Part shown: in pieces, positions 54,084-62,120 of the stretch
How positions within the stretch are numbered: position 1 is the first letter of the stretch
Layout: the number at the start of each line of letters is the position of its first letter
Source: Saprospiraceae bacterium
Lineage (GTDB): Bacteria > Bacteroidota > Bacteroidia > Chitinophagales > Saprospiraceae
NCBI GenBank assembly: GCA_021299835.1
Contig: JAJTER010000024.1
Location: forward strand, 18,960 to 82,959
Direction of reading: 5' to 3'
Length of the DNA: 64,000 nucleotides
Notes under the pieces: generated by a model
The model's database searches: none
What the model was told of the DNA's origin: nothing
What the model saw: the letters and a program-made list of their open reading frames with translations, nothing else
Program-made: the position numbers and the translations under genes

Positions 54084-55226
54084 CTAAGGTTGTAACGCCT
54101 TTTCACAGTTGTTTGGCATAGAAGCAATCCAATCGCTGATTAACTGAATACCCTCCTCATGTTTTATCATTCTGCCTAGTTCCGGCATCATAACGCCCGG
54201 ATCTTCACTTTTCATCCTATATAAGAGAATAGAAGCCTCAGGTTGACCGGGTTGAATATCAAATTTTAAATTCCCCGCTCCTTTCCCAGCTGCCACCGGT
54301 GTTTTACAAATCCCCAATTTCTTCCTATCTTCCATCGTAGTCAACAAAAATAGACCGGTCGTATGAGCGCTACCATTTTCTCTATGGCAATGTCCACAAT
54401 TAACTTGTAGATAAGCTAAAGATCTTTCTTCCAACGATTTAGATTTATCCTGCCAATCTGCTAAAGGTTTATGGTTGGGTTTTTTAACATAATTTTTTGC
54501 CAAATAACCTACTGATTGCCATTTTGTGACCTGATTCATTTTCCCATCTGGATAAACGACGTCTTTATCCAGATTCTGGACGATAGGTCCTAAAGGCTTA
54601 ATAATATTATCTCGATTATGACAACTTTTACATTGATTTTTATTTGGAACGGCATAATCTACTGATTTTGCCAAACCCTTTTTATCAACAAAAGCAGCGT
54701 TTAAAATAACACCTACCGGATTATAAAAAGCATCAGAATCATCTTCATTCCAAACATAAGAATAAGCTTTCCACTCTTCTCCGGACTTTACCAAAAGTCT
54801 GGTTTCCATCATATCCCATTTGTCATTTTCATTAGAAAAATCAGCTGGATAATAAAAATGTTTTATTAGAATGGTACCTAATGGAAATTGAACGACCCCT
54901 TCTGCATCTACTTGAGCTTCAGCGCCTTCTGGCATCCAAACGAACCTTTTCTTAAAAGCATAATCCGTAAACAAGGAAGTGATAGGTTCATAAGGCAACA
55001 CCCTATCCCTGGGTTGAAGGGAAGCTAAGGGAGAATCAAAAAAGCCATATTCTGACAGAGATGGAAGGGGAAATTTATCTATAGCTGTATTAATGGCCTC
55101 TGGAACAGGCACATCAACCAGTGCAAATGACTTTTCAACAGGCAAATCCCCTTTTTTTGCTGGTTCACAATTGACCAACACAAAAGAAAGGAAAAGGAGA
55201 AAAGATATTTTGTGAAAAACAGACAT
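54084..55226 (-). CDS. SO2930-family diheme c-type cytochrome
   Basis: 380 residues. A lipobox-like Cys ends the signal (FVLVNC at ~20). Two heme c sites: NQCKSCHNRD (~202) and VNCGHCHREN (~278), with likely Met ligands in VMMPELGRM. The N-terminal FFDSPLASLQPRDRVLPYEP and FTDYAFKKRFVWMP are as in the SO2930 family. It follows the beta-helix gene by 10 bp; this two-gene pair is recurrent in bacteria. Probably handles electrons at the outer membrane or periplasm. Confidence 0.88.
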   Translation of the reverse strand: MSVFHKISFLLFLSFVLVNCEPAKKGDLPVEKSFALVDVPVPEAINTAIDKFPLPSLSEYGFFDSPLASLQPRDRVLPYEPITSLFTDYAFKKRFVWMPEGAEAQVDAEGVVQFPLGTILIKHFYYPADFSNENDKWDMMETRLLVKSGEEWKAYSYVWNEDDSDAFYNPVGVILNAAFVDKKGLAKSVDYAVPNKNQCKSCHNRDNIIKPLGPIVQNLDKDVVYPDGKMNQVTKWQSVGYLAKNYVKKPNHKPLADWQDKSKSLEERSLAYLQVNCGHCHRENGSAHTTGLFLLTTMEDRKKLGICKTPVAAGKGAGNLKFDIQPGQPEASILLYRMKSEDPGVMMPELGRMIKHEEGIQLISDWIASMPNNCEKALQP

Positions 55227-55236
55227 TTTATCCTTT

Positions 55237-56436
55237 TTATTTTTTACATATATGCACGGACATATCAGTCAAGACCTTATCGAAATCGTTTCCGGCATCA
55301 ACATTGGCGAAACGCAGGTCGGGTTGATTTTGTTCAATACAGAGAAACATTGGATTTTTACCTGACCATTCGGGATTCAGGATACCATCATAAAGGATAT
55401 CCTGCGACTTTCCCCAGAAGAGCATAATCACCATTTTACCAAAATCACTTCTCCAATCCGGGAAAGATTTTGACCTTTTATAAATATTATTTCGAAGAGA
55501 AATATTGTAAGTGTAAGGATTGTAATTAATGTCCTTATATTTTTTTTGGGTAATCCCATAACTTGCTATAGCTGTTCCAATGGTCTTATGTCCAAGGATC
55601 TGATTATCATAAATAGTCACTGATTTTGCGGCGAGGAGAATGATACCAGTACCGGCTGGAACGATACCCACGATATTTCCTTTTGGCGCAAAATTCGTTA
55701 AATTATTATTGCGGATAACATTGTTATACACTCTGCAATCGAAGCCATTTCCGGCGGGTAATTCTGGCAAATCAAAAACGAGAATACCCCCTGTATTCCC
55801 TTCAGCGAGGTTATTAAAAACGGCAGAATGCTTACAGTTTTCAATTTCAATACCTGCCACATTTCCGTGTGCATGACAATTTCTCACGATCACATCGGTT
55901 GATTGTCCCACATAAATACCTGCATCGGAAGCGTAGGAAGCCTCACAACCTTCGATTAAAACATTTTTACATGCCACAGGATATATGCCATAGCCACCAT
56001 TTGACTCTTTTGGCCCACCTGTCCATGTGGTGCGAATATTCCTTAAGGTAACCGAGGTGGCATCCTGAATTTTAATGGCATCGCCTTTTGTATCCTGCAC
56101 AGTAAGATCGCTAAGTATCACAGAATCAGCGATAATTCTTATACCTTCTGCCCCTACCTTTTGGCCTAAAAAGGAAATAACGGTATTCAGTTTTCCTGCA
56201 CCACGAATGGTAACCCCTGGAATTCCTTCTAAGGAAAGAGGCCTGTCAAAATAAAAAGTACCTGCGGGTATTTCAATAATGTCGCCAGGCTTTGCATCCA
56301 TCAATTTACCTTGTAATTGATTATATATGGTGGAATCAACCCTTGGCGCTACCAGCTCCTTTTCAGTACAAGACGAAAAAAAGAGGAATATAAAGGATAA
56401 AAGTCCAAAAACAGGTGTTGAAATATTCATTTTCAT
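55237..56436 (-). CDS. Parallel beta-helix repeat protein (partner of SO2930 cytochrome)
   Basis: 399 residues; signal with Cys (FLFFSSCTE, ~23) fits a lipoprotein. From ~40 to 300 it builds a right-handed beta-helix of about 22-residue rungs (GVTIRGAGKLNTVIS, DAIKIQDATSVTLRNI, KNVLIEGCEASYASDAGIYVG (split), GIEIENCKHSAVFNN). Such folds bind or cut polysaccharides or serve as scaffolds. The catalytic role is unproven. First gene of the operon ending at the M24/Sua5 cluster. Confidence 0.85.
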   Translation of the reverse strand: MKMNISTPVFGLLSFIFLFFSSCTEKELVAPRVDSTIYNQLQGKLMDAKPGDIIEIPAGTFYFDRPLSLEGIPGVTIRGAGKLNTVISFLGQKVGAEGIRIIADSVILSDLTVQDTKGDAIKIQDATSVTLRNIRTTWTGGPKESNGGYGIYPVACKNVLIEGCEASYASDAGIYVGQSTDVIVRNCHAHGNVAGIEIENCKHSAVFNNLAEGNTGGILVFDLPELPAGNGFDCRVYNNVIRNNNLTNFAPKGNIVGIVPAGTGIILLAAKSVTIYDNQILGHKTIGTAIASYGITQKKYKDINYNPYTYNISLRNNIYKRSKSFPDWRSDFGKMVIMLFWGKSQDILYDGILNPEWSGKNPMFLCIEQNQPDLRFANVDAGNDFDKVLTDMSVHICKK

Positions 56437-56553
56437 AAACTTTAAGCATAAATGGTTACTTACGCCAAATGTAAGGTTTTTAAGTTTAAAAAAAAGGGGG
56501 TAAGATATAATTTATGAAAACAAGACGGGTAGCGTATTTTAACTTAGTTATCG

Positions 56554-56561
56554 TATTTTTG
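56554..56561 (+). promoter_or_regulatory. Candidate -7 element (TATTTTTG) of priA
   Basis: Matches TAnnTTTG and lies only 10 bp before the priA ATG. Confidence 0.35.
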
Positions 56562-56571
56562 GAAAAAAAAG

Positions 56572-59061
56572 ATGAAAGAGGAAATCACCGTGCCTGATTC
56601 CTTACATATTGCTGGCGCCCTTACTTATTGTACCGTTATTTTACCCTTAGCGCTGGATAAATTATATACTTATGCCGTTCCGGAGGAATTGGTTTCTAAG
56701 GTTACTATTGGCATGCGTGTCGAAGTCCAATTCGGCAAAAAAAAGAGGTACGCTGCCATCATTTACAGCATTAATAATACAAAACCAGCAGGCCATACGC
56801 CAAAATATCTGTTGAGTTTAATTGACGAAAAACCGTTGGTAAATTTATTTCAAATACAATTCTGGTCCTGGATGTCCACCTATTATTGCTGCAGTCTGGG
56901 TGAAATTATGCAAGCAGCTCTTCCCTCCAATCTAAAACTTTCCAGTGAATCGTTAATCATTTTACTCCCCCAGTTACCTTTTGACCCTCTTTCTTTACCC
57001 GATAAGGAGTATCTTATTATTGAAGCCCTTTCAGGAAGAGAATATCTTCATCTTCAGGACATACAGGATATGTTGGGCATCAAAACTATTTATCCGGTCA
57101 TCAGAAATCTAATTGAAAAAGGGTTTATTGAAATAAAGGAAGATCTCAAAGACCCCTATAAACCACCCACTGTTTTTTTTATAAACCTCCAGGAGCCCTA
57201 TTCATCAAAACAGGAGTTAATTGGCCCCCTTTTTACTAAAATAAGCAAATCTCCCAAGCAGGAACAACTACTTTTGACCTACTTCCAATTGAAAAATGAA
57301 AAAAGCCAGGTTACCAGAAAAGAGTTGTTGAAAAGGTCAGGGGTGGATGGCTCCGTTCTTTCTGCATTGGTCAAAAAAAATATTTTACAAGTCGATGAAA
57401 TTCTTTTCAATATGCCCTTATGGAAGGAAGGGATTGAAAATGAAATAAAATTAACCCCTAAGCAGACGATAGCCTATCAAGCTATTCAGGATTTTCATCA
57501 GGAAAATAAGGTGGTTTTATTGCAAGGTATTACAGGAAGTGGGAAGACGCAGATTTATATGAAATTTATGCATGAGGTAATTAGTCAGGGTGGACAGGTT
57601 TTGTACCTTCTGCCGGAAATTGCCCTGTCAAACCAGGTAACCAGCCGATTACAAGCTGTTTTTCACGACAAAGTACTGGTTTACCATTCCAGATTAACAG
57701 ATAAGCAGCGGGTTGAAAGCTGGCAGCAGGTGAAAGATGGAAAACCATTATTGGTTGGCGCCAGATCCTCTCTATTTCTGCCATTTTCCAATCTGAAATT
57801 AATCATTGTGGACGAGGAACATGATCCATCATACAAACAAAATGAACCAAATCCGAGATATCAGGGTCGCGATGCCGCCATTTATTTAGCCCATATCTGG
57901 AAATCTCCTGTAATTTTAGGAACGGCAACGCCTTCTTTGGAATCCTATTATCATAGTAAAACCGGCAAATATGGCTGGGTAAAACTCGATGAACGTTATG
58001 GTGGCACCATTCTTCCAAAGGTAACAGTGATAAATCTGGTGGAGGAAAAGAAAAATAAAAGAATGATTCAGGAGTTTTCTGAATCAATCCTTGAGGCGAT
58101 GCGCGAGCGGCTAACCAATAAGGAGCAAATTATTTTATTTCAAAATCGGAGAGGCTTTGCCCCTACCCTACGTTGTACCACTTGTGGTTGGCATTCAGAA
58201 TGTATCCATTGCGATGTAAGTTTAACCTATCATAAATCGAGACAAGGATTAAAATGTCACTATTGCGGATATTATACCCCTGCTCCAACCCAATGTCCCG
58301 CCTGCGGAAGTAAGGAAATACTTCTTCAAGGATTTGGCACCGAAAAAATTGAAGCCGAGCTACAAGTAATTTTACCGGAGGCAAGAATAGCGCGTATGGA
58401 CATGGATACCGTAAAATCTAAATTTGCACATAACCGTTTAATTCAGGAATTTGAGGAAGGAGAATTAGATATTTTGATTGGTACCCAGATGGTTACAAAA
58501 GGATTAGATTTTGCAAATGTTGGCATGGTTGGTATTTTGAGTGCTGACCAATTAATGCAATATCCCGATTTCAGAGCAGGGGAAAGAGCTTTTCAATTAA
58601 TGACTCAGGTAAGTGGAAGGGCGGGAAGAAGAGCGCGCCAAGGTCAGGTTTACATTCAGTCCATGAATATTTCCAGTCCCGTTCTCATCGATATTCTGGA
58701 AAATGAAACAGAAAGATATTACGAAAGGGAACTAAGTGAAAGAGAACAATTTCAATATCCACCATTTAAAAGGCTAATACGTATTTCCCTCAAACATGTT
58801 GATCCTGATACCGTTAACCAGGCAGCTAACTCATTGAAAGACTATTTATTTCCCATCTTTGGCAACCGATTGAAAGGTCCGGCCGTTCCCTATATTGGTC
58901 GGGTAAGAAATAACTATCTCATCGATTTTTTATTAAAGCTAGACAATGGGAATAGTAAATTACAAGAGGCAAAAGATATGCTATTGGGTGCACAACAATT
59001 GCTTAAAAATAATAAATCTTTTTCCTCGGTAAGATTTGTCATCGACGTTGACCCGAATTAA
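56572..59061 (+). CDS. priA: Primosomal protein N' (replication restart helicase PriA)
   Basis: 829 residues. N-terminal 3'-DNA-binding domain (VILPLALDKLYTYAVP), winged helix, then SF2 helicase: Walker A LLQGITGSGKTQIYMKFM at ~318, DEAH-type VDEEHDPSYKQ at ~415, VILGTATPSLE. Eight zinc cysteines in CTTCGWHSECIHCD and CHYCGYYTPAPTQCPACG (~535-585), then GTEKIEAEL, MDMDTV, GTQMVTKGLDF and GRAGR. Restarts stalled forks. Lone gene, convergent with the DeoR gene, stops 4 bp apart. Confidence 0.97.
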   Translation: MKEEITVPDSLHIAGALTYCTVILPLALDKLYTYAVPEELVSKVTIGMRVEVQFGKKKRYAAIIYSINNTKPAGHTPKYLLSLIDEKPLVNLFQIQFWSWMSTYYCCSLGEIMQAALPSNLKLSSESLIILLPQLPFDPLSLPDKEYLIIEALSGREYLHLQDIQDMLGIKTIYPVIRNLIEKGFIEIKEDLKDPYKPPTVFFINLQEPYSSKQELIGPLFTKISKSPKQEQLLLTYFQLKNEKSQVTRKELLKRSGVDGSVLSALVKKNILQVDEILFNMPLWKEGIENEIKLTPKQTIAYQAIQDFHQENKVVLLQGITGSGKTQIYMKFMHEVISQGGQVLYLLPEIALSNQVTSRLQAVFHDKVLVYHSRLTDKQRVESWQQVKDGKPLLVGARSSLFLPFSNLKLIIVDEEHDPSYKQNEPNPRYQGRDAAIYLAHIWKSPVILGTATPSLESYYHSKTGKYGWVKLDERYGGTILPKVTVINLVEEKKNKRMIQEFSESILEAMRERLTNKEQIILFQNRRGFAPTLRCTTCGWHSECIHCDVSLTYHKSRQGLKCHYCGYYTPAPTQCPACGSKEILLQGFGTEKIEAELQVILPEARIARMDMDTVKSKFAHNRLIQEFEEGELDILIGTQMVTKGLDFANVGMVGILSADQLMQYPDFRAGERAFQLMTQVSGRAGRRARQGQVYIQSMNISSPVLIDILENETERYYERELSEREQFQYPPFKRLIRISLKHVDPDTVNQAANSLKDYLFPIFGNRLKGPAVPYIGRVRNNYLIDFLLKLDNGNSKLQEAKDMLLGAQQLLKNNKSFSSVRFVIDVDPN

Positions 59062-59065
59062 TTCT

Positions 59066-59815
59066 TTAAATAATTTGAATTTTCAGATTATGATAGGGCG
59101 CAAGGATAGGATTCTGCGGATTAAGTTCTGTGATAATGCCATCAATTTCTGAAAGATTACAAACCCTCATTTTCCTTACAGAATTTAATTTTTCAGCAAT
59201 AGCTAAGGCATAAACCTTTCTTGACGCTTTTATCATTGCCCTTTTAACGGTAACAATCTCCATTTCAAGCTCCGTCAACCCCTCTTTCGCATCAATGCCA
59301 TTCACACCCAAAAAGCAAATATCGGGTCGAATTTCACTTAAATGCTGAATGACTTCCCCACCTACGGCAATTTTTGCACTTTTCGAGAGATTTCCACCAA
59401 TAAATAAGGTTTCACTGTTAGGGTGTTCCATTAATTGCATGGCGGTTGACAGGCTAACGGTGACGAAAGTTACGCGTAACTCGGGAGGAAGAATTCTGGC
59501 AATTTCCAAATTTGTTGACCCGCCTGATATTAGCACCAACATATCATCTTTGAGCATACTAATGGCTTTTCTGGCGATCATCGTTTTTTCCTGATAAGCA
59601 TAAATATCATTTTCCTTATAGGAATATGCTTGATAGGACTTGCTCAAAGCCCCTCCTCTTACTTTGATTAACTTATCATCATCGGCAAGTTCCTGAAGAT
59701 CTCTGCGAATGGTATCATCAGAAACACCCAATTTCTGACTCAAATCAGAGAGTATAACCTTATTGTGAATATTCACCTCCCTCAAAATCAATGAAAGTCT
59801 TTCTTTTTTTAACAT
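59066..59815 (-). CDS. DeoR-family transcriptional regulator
   Basis: 249 residues. N-terminal DeoR helix-turn-helix (KKERLSLILREVNIHNKVILSDLSQKLGVSDDTIRRDLQELA split; VRGGAL) and C-terminal sugar-phosphate-sensing domain (LVLISGGSTNLEIARILP, VSLSTAMQL, FLGVNGIDAKEGLTE). It lies on the same strand after murQ and the kinase, so it likely answers to MurNAc- or GlcNAc-phosphates. TTGCA words cluster before its gene and before murQ. A terminator-like hairpin sits 14 bp upstream of its ATG. Confidence 0.92.
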   Translation of the reverse strand: MLKKERLSLILREVNIHNKVILSDLSQKLGVSDDTIRRDLQELADDDKLIKVRGGALSKSYQAYSYKENDIYAYQEKTMIARKAISMLKDDMLVLISGGSTNLEIARILPPELRVTFVTVSLSTAMQLMEHPNSETLFIGGNLSKSAKIAVGGEVIQHLSEIRPDICFLGVNGIDAKEGLTELEMEIVTVKRAMIKASRKVYALAIAEKLNSVRKMRVCNLSEIDGIITELNPQNPILAPYHNLKIQII

Positions 59816-59828
59816 GGCTACATTAAAT

Positions 59829-59866
59829 AAAAAAGCAATCTACTCTTTTTTTTTGAATAGATTGCC
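59829..59866 (-). terminator. Terminator or attenuator directly before the DeoR start codon
   Basis: Minus-strand hairpin GCAATCTATTC / GAGTAGATTGC (one mismatch) with a nine-A loop and a TTTTTT run, ending 14 bp before the DeoR ATG. Too close to lie upstream of a separate DeoR promoter with normal spacing, so it may act as an attenuator, or as the end of the murQ-kinase transcript with deoR made by read-through. Confidence 0.6.
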
Positions 59867-59969
59867 AGGTAATAACATTTTAAAAGGGTGGTTAGTTAGC
59901 AGAATCTGCTGATGTGTTTAAGAAAAATATTATTAAATTATCGTCAAAAAATAAAGATAAAAGTCAAAT

Positions 59970-60095
59970 TATAAATTTTAACATAATGCAATAATAAGAA
60001 ATAAAAATCTTAATTTTCCAAATATTGCCCTATTTTTTGCAATATAATGCGATTATTTTTCTTTTTTTATTCAATAAAATGCAACAATCAAACCG
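59970..60095. promoter_or_regulatory. Cluster of TTGCA/TGCAA words between the kinase and DeoR genes
   Basis: ATGCAATAAT, TTGCAATATAATGC and ATGCAACAATC occur within 110 bp, and like words recur upstream of murQ at 61808-61866. Likely binding sites for the adjacent DeoR protein. Confidence 0.4.
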
Positions 60096-60105
60096 ATAAA
60101 TATAC

Positions 60106-60966
60106 CTATCCCTTATGATGGGTATGAAAAGCTATTAATCCATCCATTGGATCTTTAACAATATCGCCTAATTCAAGATGATGTTCCAAGAGTACCTCTT
60201 TCATAATAGCGCTAAAAAAATAAGCAACGGAGCCAATTAAATATACTTTAACAGACTGATTTTCAGCAATCAGCGTTAGAAAATATCTTTTCACAAACGA
60301 ATCAAATTGTTCTTTCACCCTATCTTTTATCCAAGGTAAATCTTTATGTTTAAAGAAAAAAGGAGCTAAACTAGCCAGATATCTGCTGGGGAAAGGATTT
60401 TTATACACTGCCTGAAAAATTTCCGCTTTATCAAGGTGCAAGTCGCTATTTACAAGTAACTGAATATCCAAAGGCAATTCATTTTTTAACCAACCTGTGA
60501 GAAGCAATAAACCTAGAGCAGCCCCACTCCCCTCGTCGCCTAAAATAAATCCGAAGCCACCTGCTGAGGAGTCAATTTCTCCATTTTTTATAAGACAGGC
60601 ATTAGATCCGGTGCCAAGAATGCCAACAAGACCACTATTAAAGTGACCTATTGAACGAGCAGCGGCAATAATATCAGTATCTACGTAAGCATTATGAAGA
60701 GGTTCAAAAACACCATCGAGGAGGTTTGCCACACGTTTTTTCTGATCCTCCGCACCGCAACCTGTGCTATAAAAATAGATGTGATGAATTTCTTTGGGTA
60801 GTTTTTTCCTCACAATTCTAAATTGATCAGTCATTTCCTGATCGGTAAGAAAATAAGGATTTAAGCCGGGTGATTTTTCTTTAAAAACACATTCATTATT
60901 GGAGAGAAGCGCCCAATTTGCTTTTGTTGCACCACTTTCTACCAGGAGGATATTTAAAGGAGACAT
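60106..60966 (-). CDS. BadF/BadG-type N-acetylglucosamine kinase-like protein
   Basis: 286 residues of the ASKHA fold: phosphate-1 loop LLVESGATKANWALL at ~6, HIYFYSTGCGAEDQKK, phosphate-2 region LVGILGTGSNACLIKNG at ~112, GGFGFILGDEGSGAALG at ~137. This matches Bacteroidota BadF/GlcNAc kinases. Start follows the murQ stop by 4 bp, so co-translation with murQ is likely; it probably phosphorylates GlcNAc or a related amino sugar. Confidence 0.9.
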   Translation of the reverse strand: MSPLNILLVESGATKANWALLSNNECVFKEKSPGLNPYFLTDQEMTDQFRIVRKKLPKEIHHIYFYSTGCGAEDQKKRVANLLDGVFEPLHNAYVDTDIIAAARSIGHFNSGLVGILGTGSNACLIKNGEIDSSAGGFGFILGDEGSGAALGLLLLTGWLKNELPLDIQLLVNSDLHLDKAEIFQAVYKNPFPSRYLASLAPFFFKHKDLPWIKDRVKEQFDSFVKRYFLTLIAENQSVKVYLIGSVAYFFSAIMKEVLLEHHLELGDIVKDPMDGLIAFHTHHKG

Positions 60967-60970
60967 ATAT

Positions 60971-61795
60971 TTAGGAATTAACGCTTATATTTTGAGCATG
61001 ATTATTCAGCACATTGCGCACATTCCCATGTTTCTGCAACAGATTATTTGCCTCACTGTAAGGTACATTTAATTGCCTCATAATCATCTTTATGCCTCTA
61101 TCAATTAATTTATGATTACTTAACTGCATATCAACCATGATATTATCTAAAACGCGACCCATCTGAATCATCACAGCAGTACTAATCATATTGAGCGCAA
61201 GTTTTTGCGCGGTACCGGCCTTCATTCTGGTTGAACCGGTAACAAACTCAGGGCCGGTAATTATTTCAACGGGAAAGTCTGAAACCTCAGCTAACAAAGA
61301 CTGGGGATTACAAGTAACGCAAGCGGTTGCGATACCCTCACTTCTGCATTTTTTCAATCCTTCGATAACATAAGGAGTAGTGCCCGAAGCAGCAATTCCG
61401 ACGACGATATCAGCTGTATCAGCATCAAAAGCCATCAAATCGTTCCAGGCTTGCAGCTGATTATCCTCTGCCGACTCTACGGAGTTTCTAAGCGCTACAT
61501 CCCCTCCAGCAATAATCCCAATAATCAAATTTTTGGGTACGCCATAGGTAGGCGGACATTCAGAGGCATCTAAAACGCCCAATCGGCCAGATGTTCCTGC
61601 TCCGATATAGAATAAGCGGCCTCCATTTTGCATTTTTTGCACAATGGCCTGTACCAGTTTTTCTATTTGAGGAATAGCCTTTTCCACTGCATCGGGAACG
61701 GTCCGATCTTCCCGATTCATATTGGCTAACAACTCATTAACAGACATTTTTTCCAAATGTCGATAGGTCGAAGCCATTTCTGTAATTCTTTCCAT
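60971..61795 (-). CDS. murQ: N-acetylmuramic acid 6-phosphate etherase
   Basis: 274 residues from MERITEMASTYRHLEKMS at 61795; an 18-codon longer frame to 61849 has no family support. SIS-fold marks: GRLFYIGAGTSGRLGVLDASECPPT (split), GIIAGGDVALRNSVESAEDN (split), VVGIAASGTTPYVIEGL, TGSTRMKAGTAQKLALNMIST (split), with the catalytic Glu in the SAEDN loop. Cleaves the lactyl ether of MurNAc-6-P to give GlcNAc-6-P in cell-wall recycling. First gene of the murQ-kinase unit. Confidence 0.95.
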   Translation of the reverse strand: MERITEMASTYRHLEKMSVNELLANMNREDRTVPDAVEKAIPQIEKLVQAIVQKMQNGGRLFYIGAGTSGRLGVLDASECPPTYGVPKNLIIGIIAGGDVALRNSVESAEDNQLQAWNDLMAFDADTADIVVGIAASGTTPYVIEGLKKCRSEGIATACVTCNPQSLLAEVSDFPVEIITGPEFVTGSTRMKAGTAQKLALNMISTAVMIQMGRVLDNIMVDMQLSNHKLIDRGIKMIMRQLNVPYSEANNLLQKHGNVRNVLNNHAQNISVNS

Positions 61796-61804
61796 ATAAG
61801 TAAG

Positions 61805-61870
61805 TACTATGCAACAATATACGAATTTACGCTTTAAATATGGCAACATCTTGCAAAAAGTTGCAACTAG
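61805..61870. promoter_or_regulatory. TTGCA/TGCAAC repeats upstream of murQ
   Basis: On the plus strand: ATGCAACAATAT (61808-61819), ATGGCAACAT, CTTGCAAAAAGTTGCAAC (about 61851-61868). The last is an inverted repeat of TTGCAA. Fits a DeoR-type operator controlling murQ. Confidence 0.45.
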
Positions 61871-61975
61871 GGGATAAATAAACCCTCATAAAATAAAGAT
61901 TTTAAATAACTTGGCAATAAAATGAATATAATGTTGGAAAGTCTATCTTAATTACTTATTTTCGTCGAAACTTTA

Positions 61976-62049
61976 GGGGGTATAGCTCAGTTGGCTAGAG
62001 TACTTGCATGGCATGCAAGGGGTCATGGGTTCGAATCCCATTATCTCCA
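61976..62049 (+). tRNA. tRNA-Ala (anticodon GGC)
   Basis: 74 nt. The acceptor stem GGGGGTA pairs with TATCTCC (two G-U), D arm GCTC..GAGT, anticodon stem CTTGC/GCAAG with loop ATGGCAT giving anticodon GGC, T arm ATGGG-TTCGAAT-CCCAT, discriminator A. CCA is not encoded. Reads GCC/GCU. Confidence 0.96.
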
Positions 62050-62051
62050 CT

Positions 62052-62080
62052 AAAACCAGTCTCCGCGAGGCTGGTTTTAT
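62052..62080 (+). terminator. Terminator after tRNA-Ala
   Basis: AAAACCAG / CTGGTTTT stem around TCTCCGCGAGG, then TATT; placed 3 bp past the tRNA end. Confidence 0.75.
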
Positions 62081-62120
62081 TATTTAACACAACAATTATT
62101 TCCAATATAAATAAGATTAG

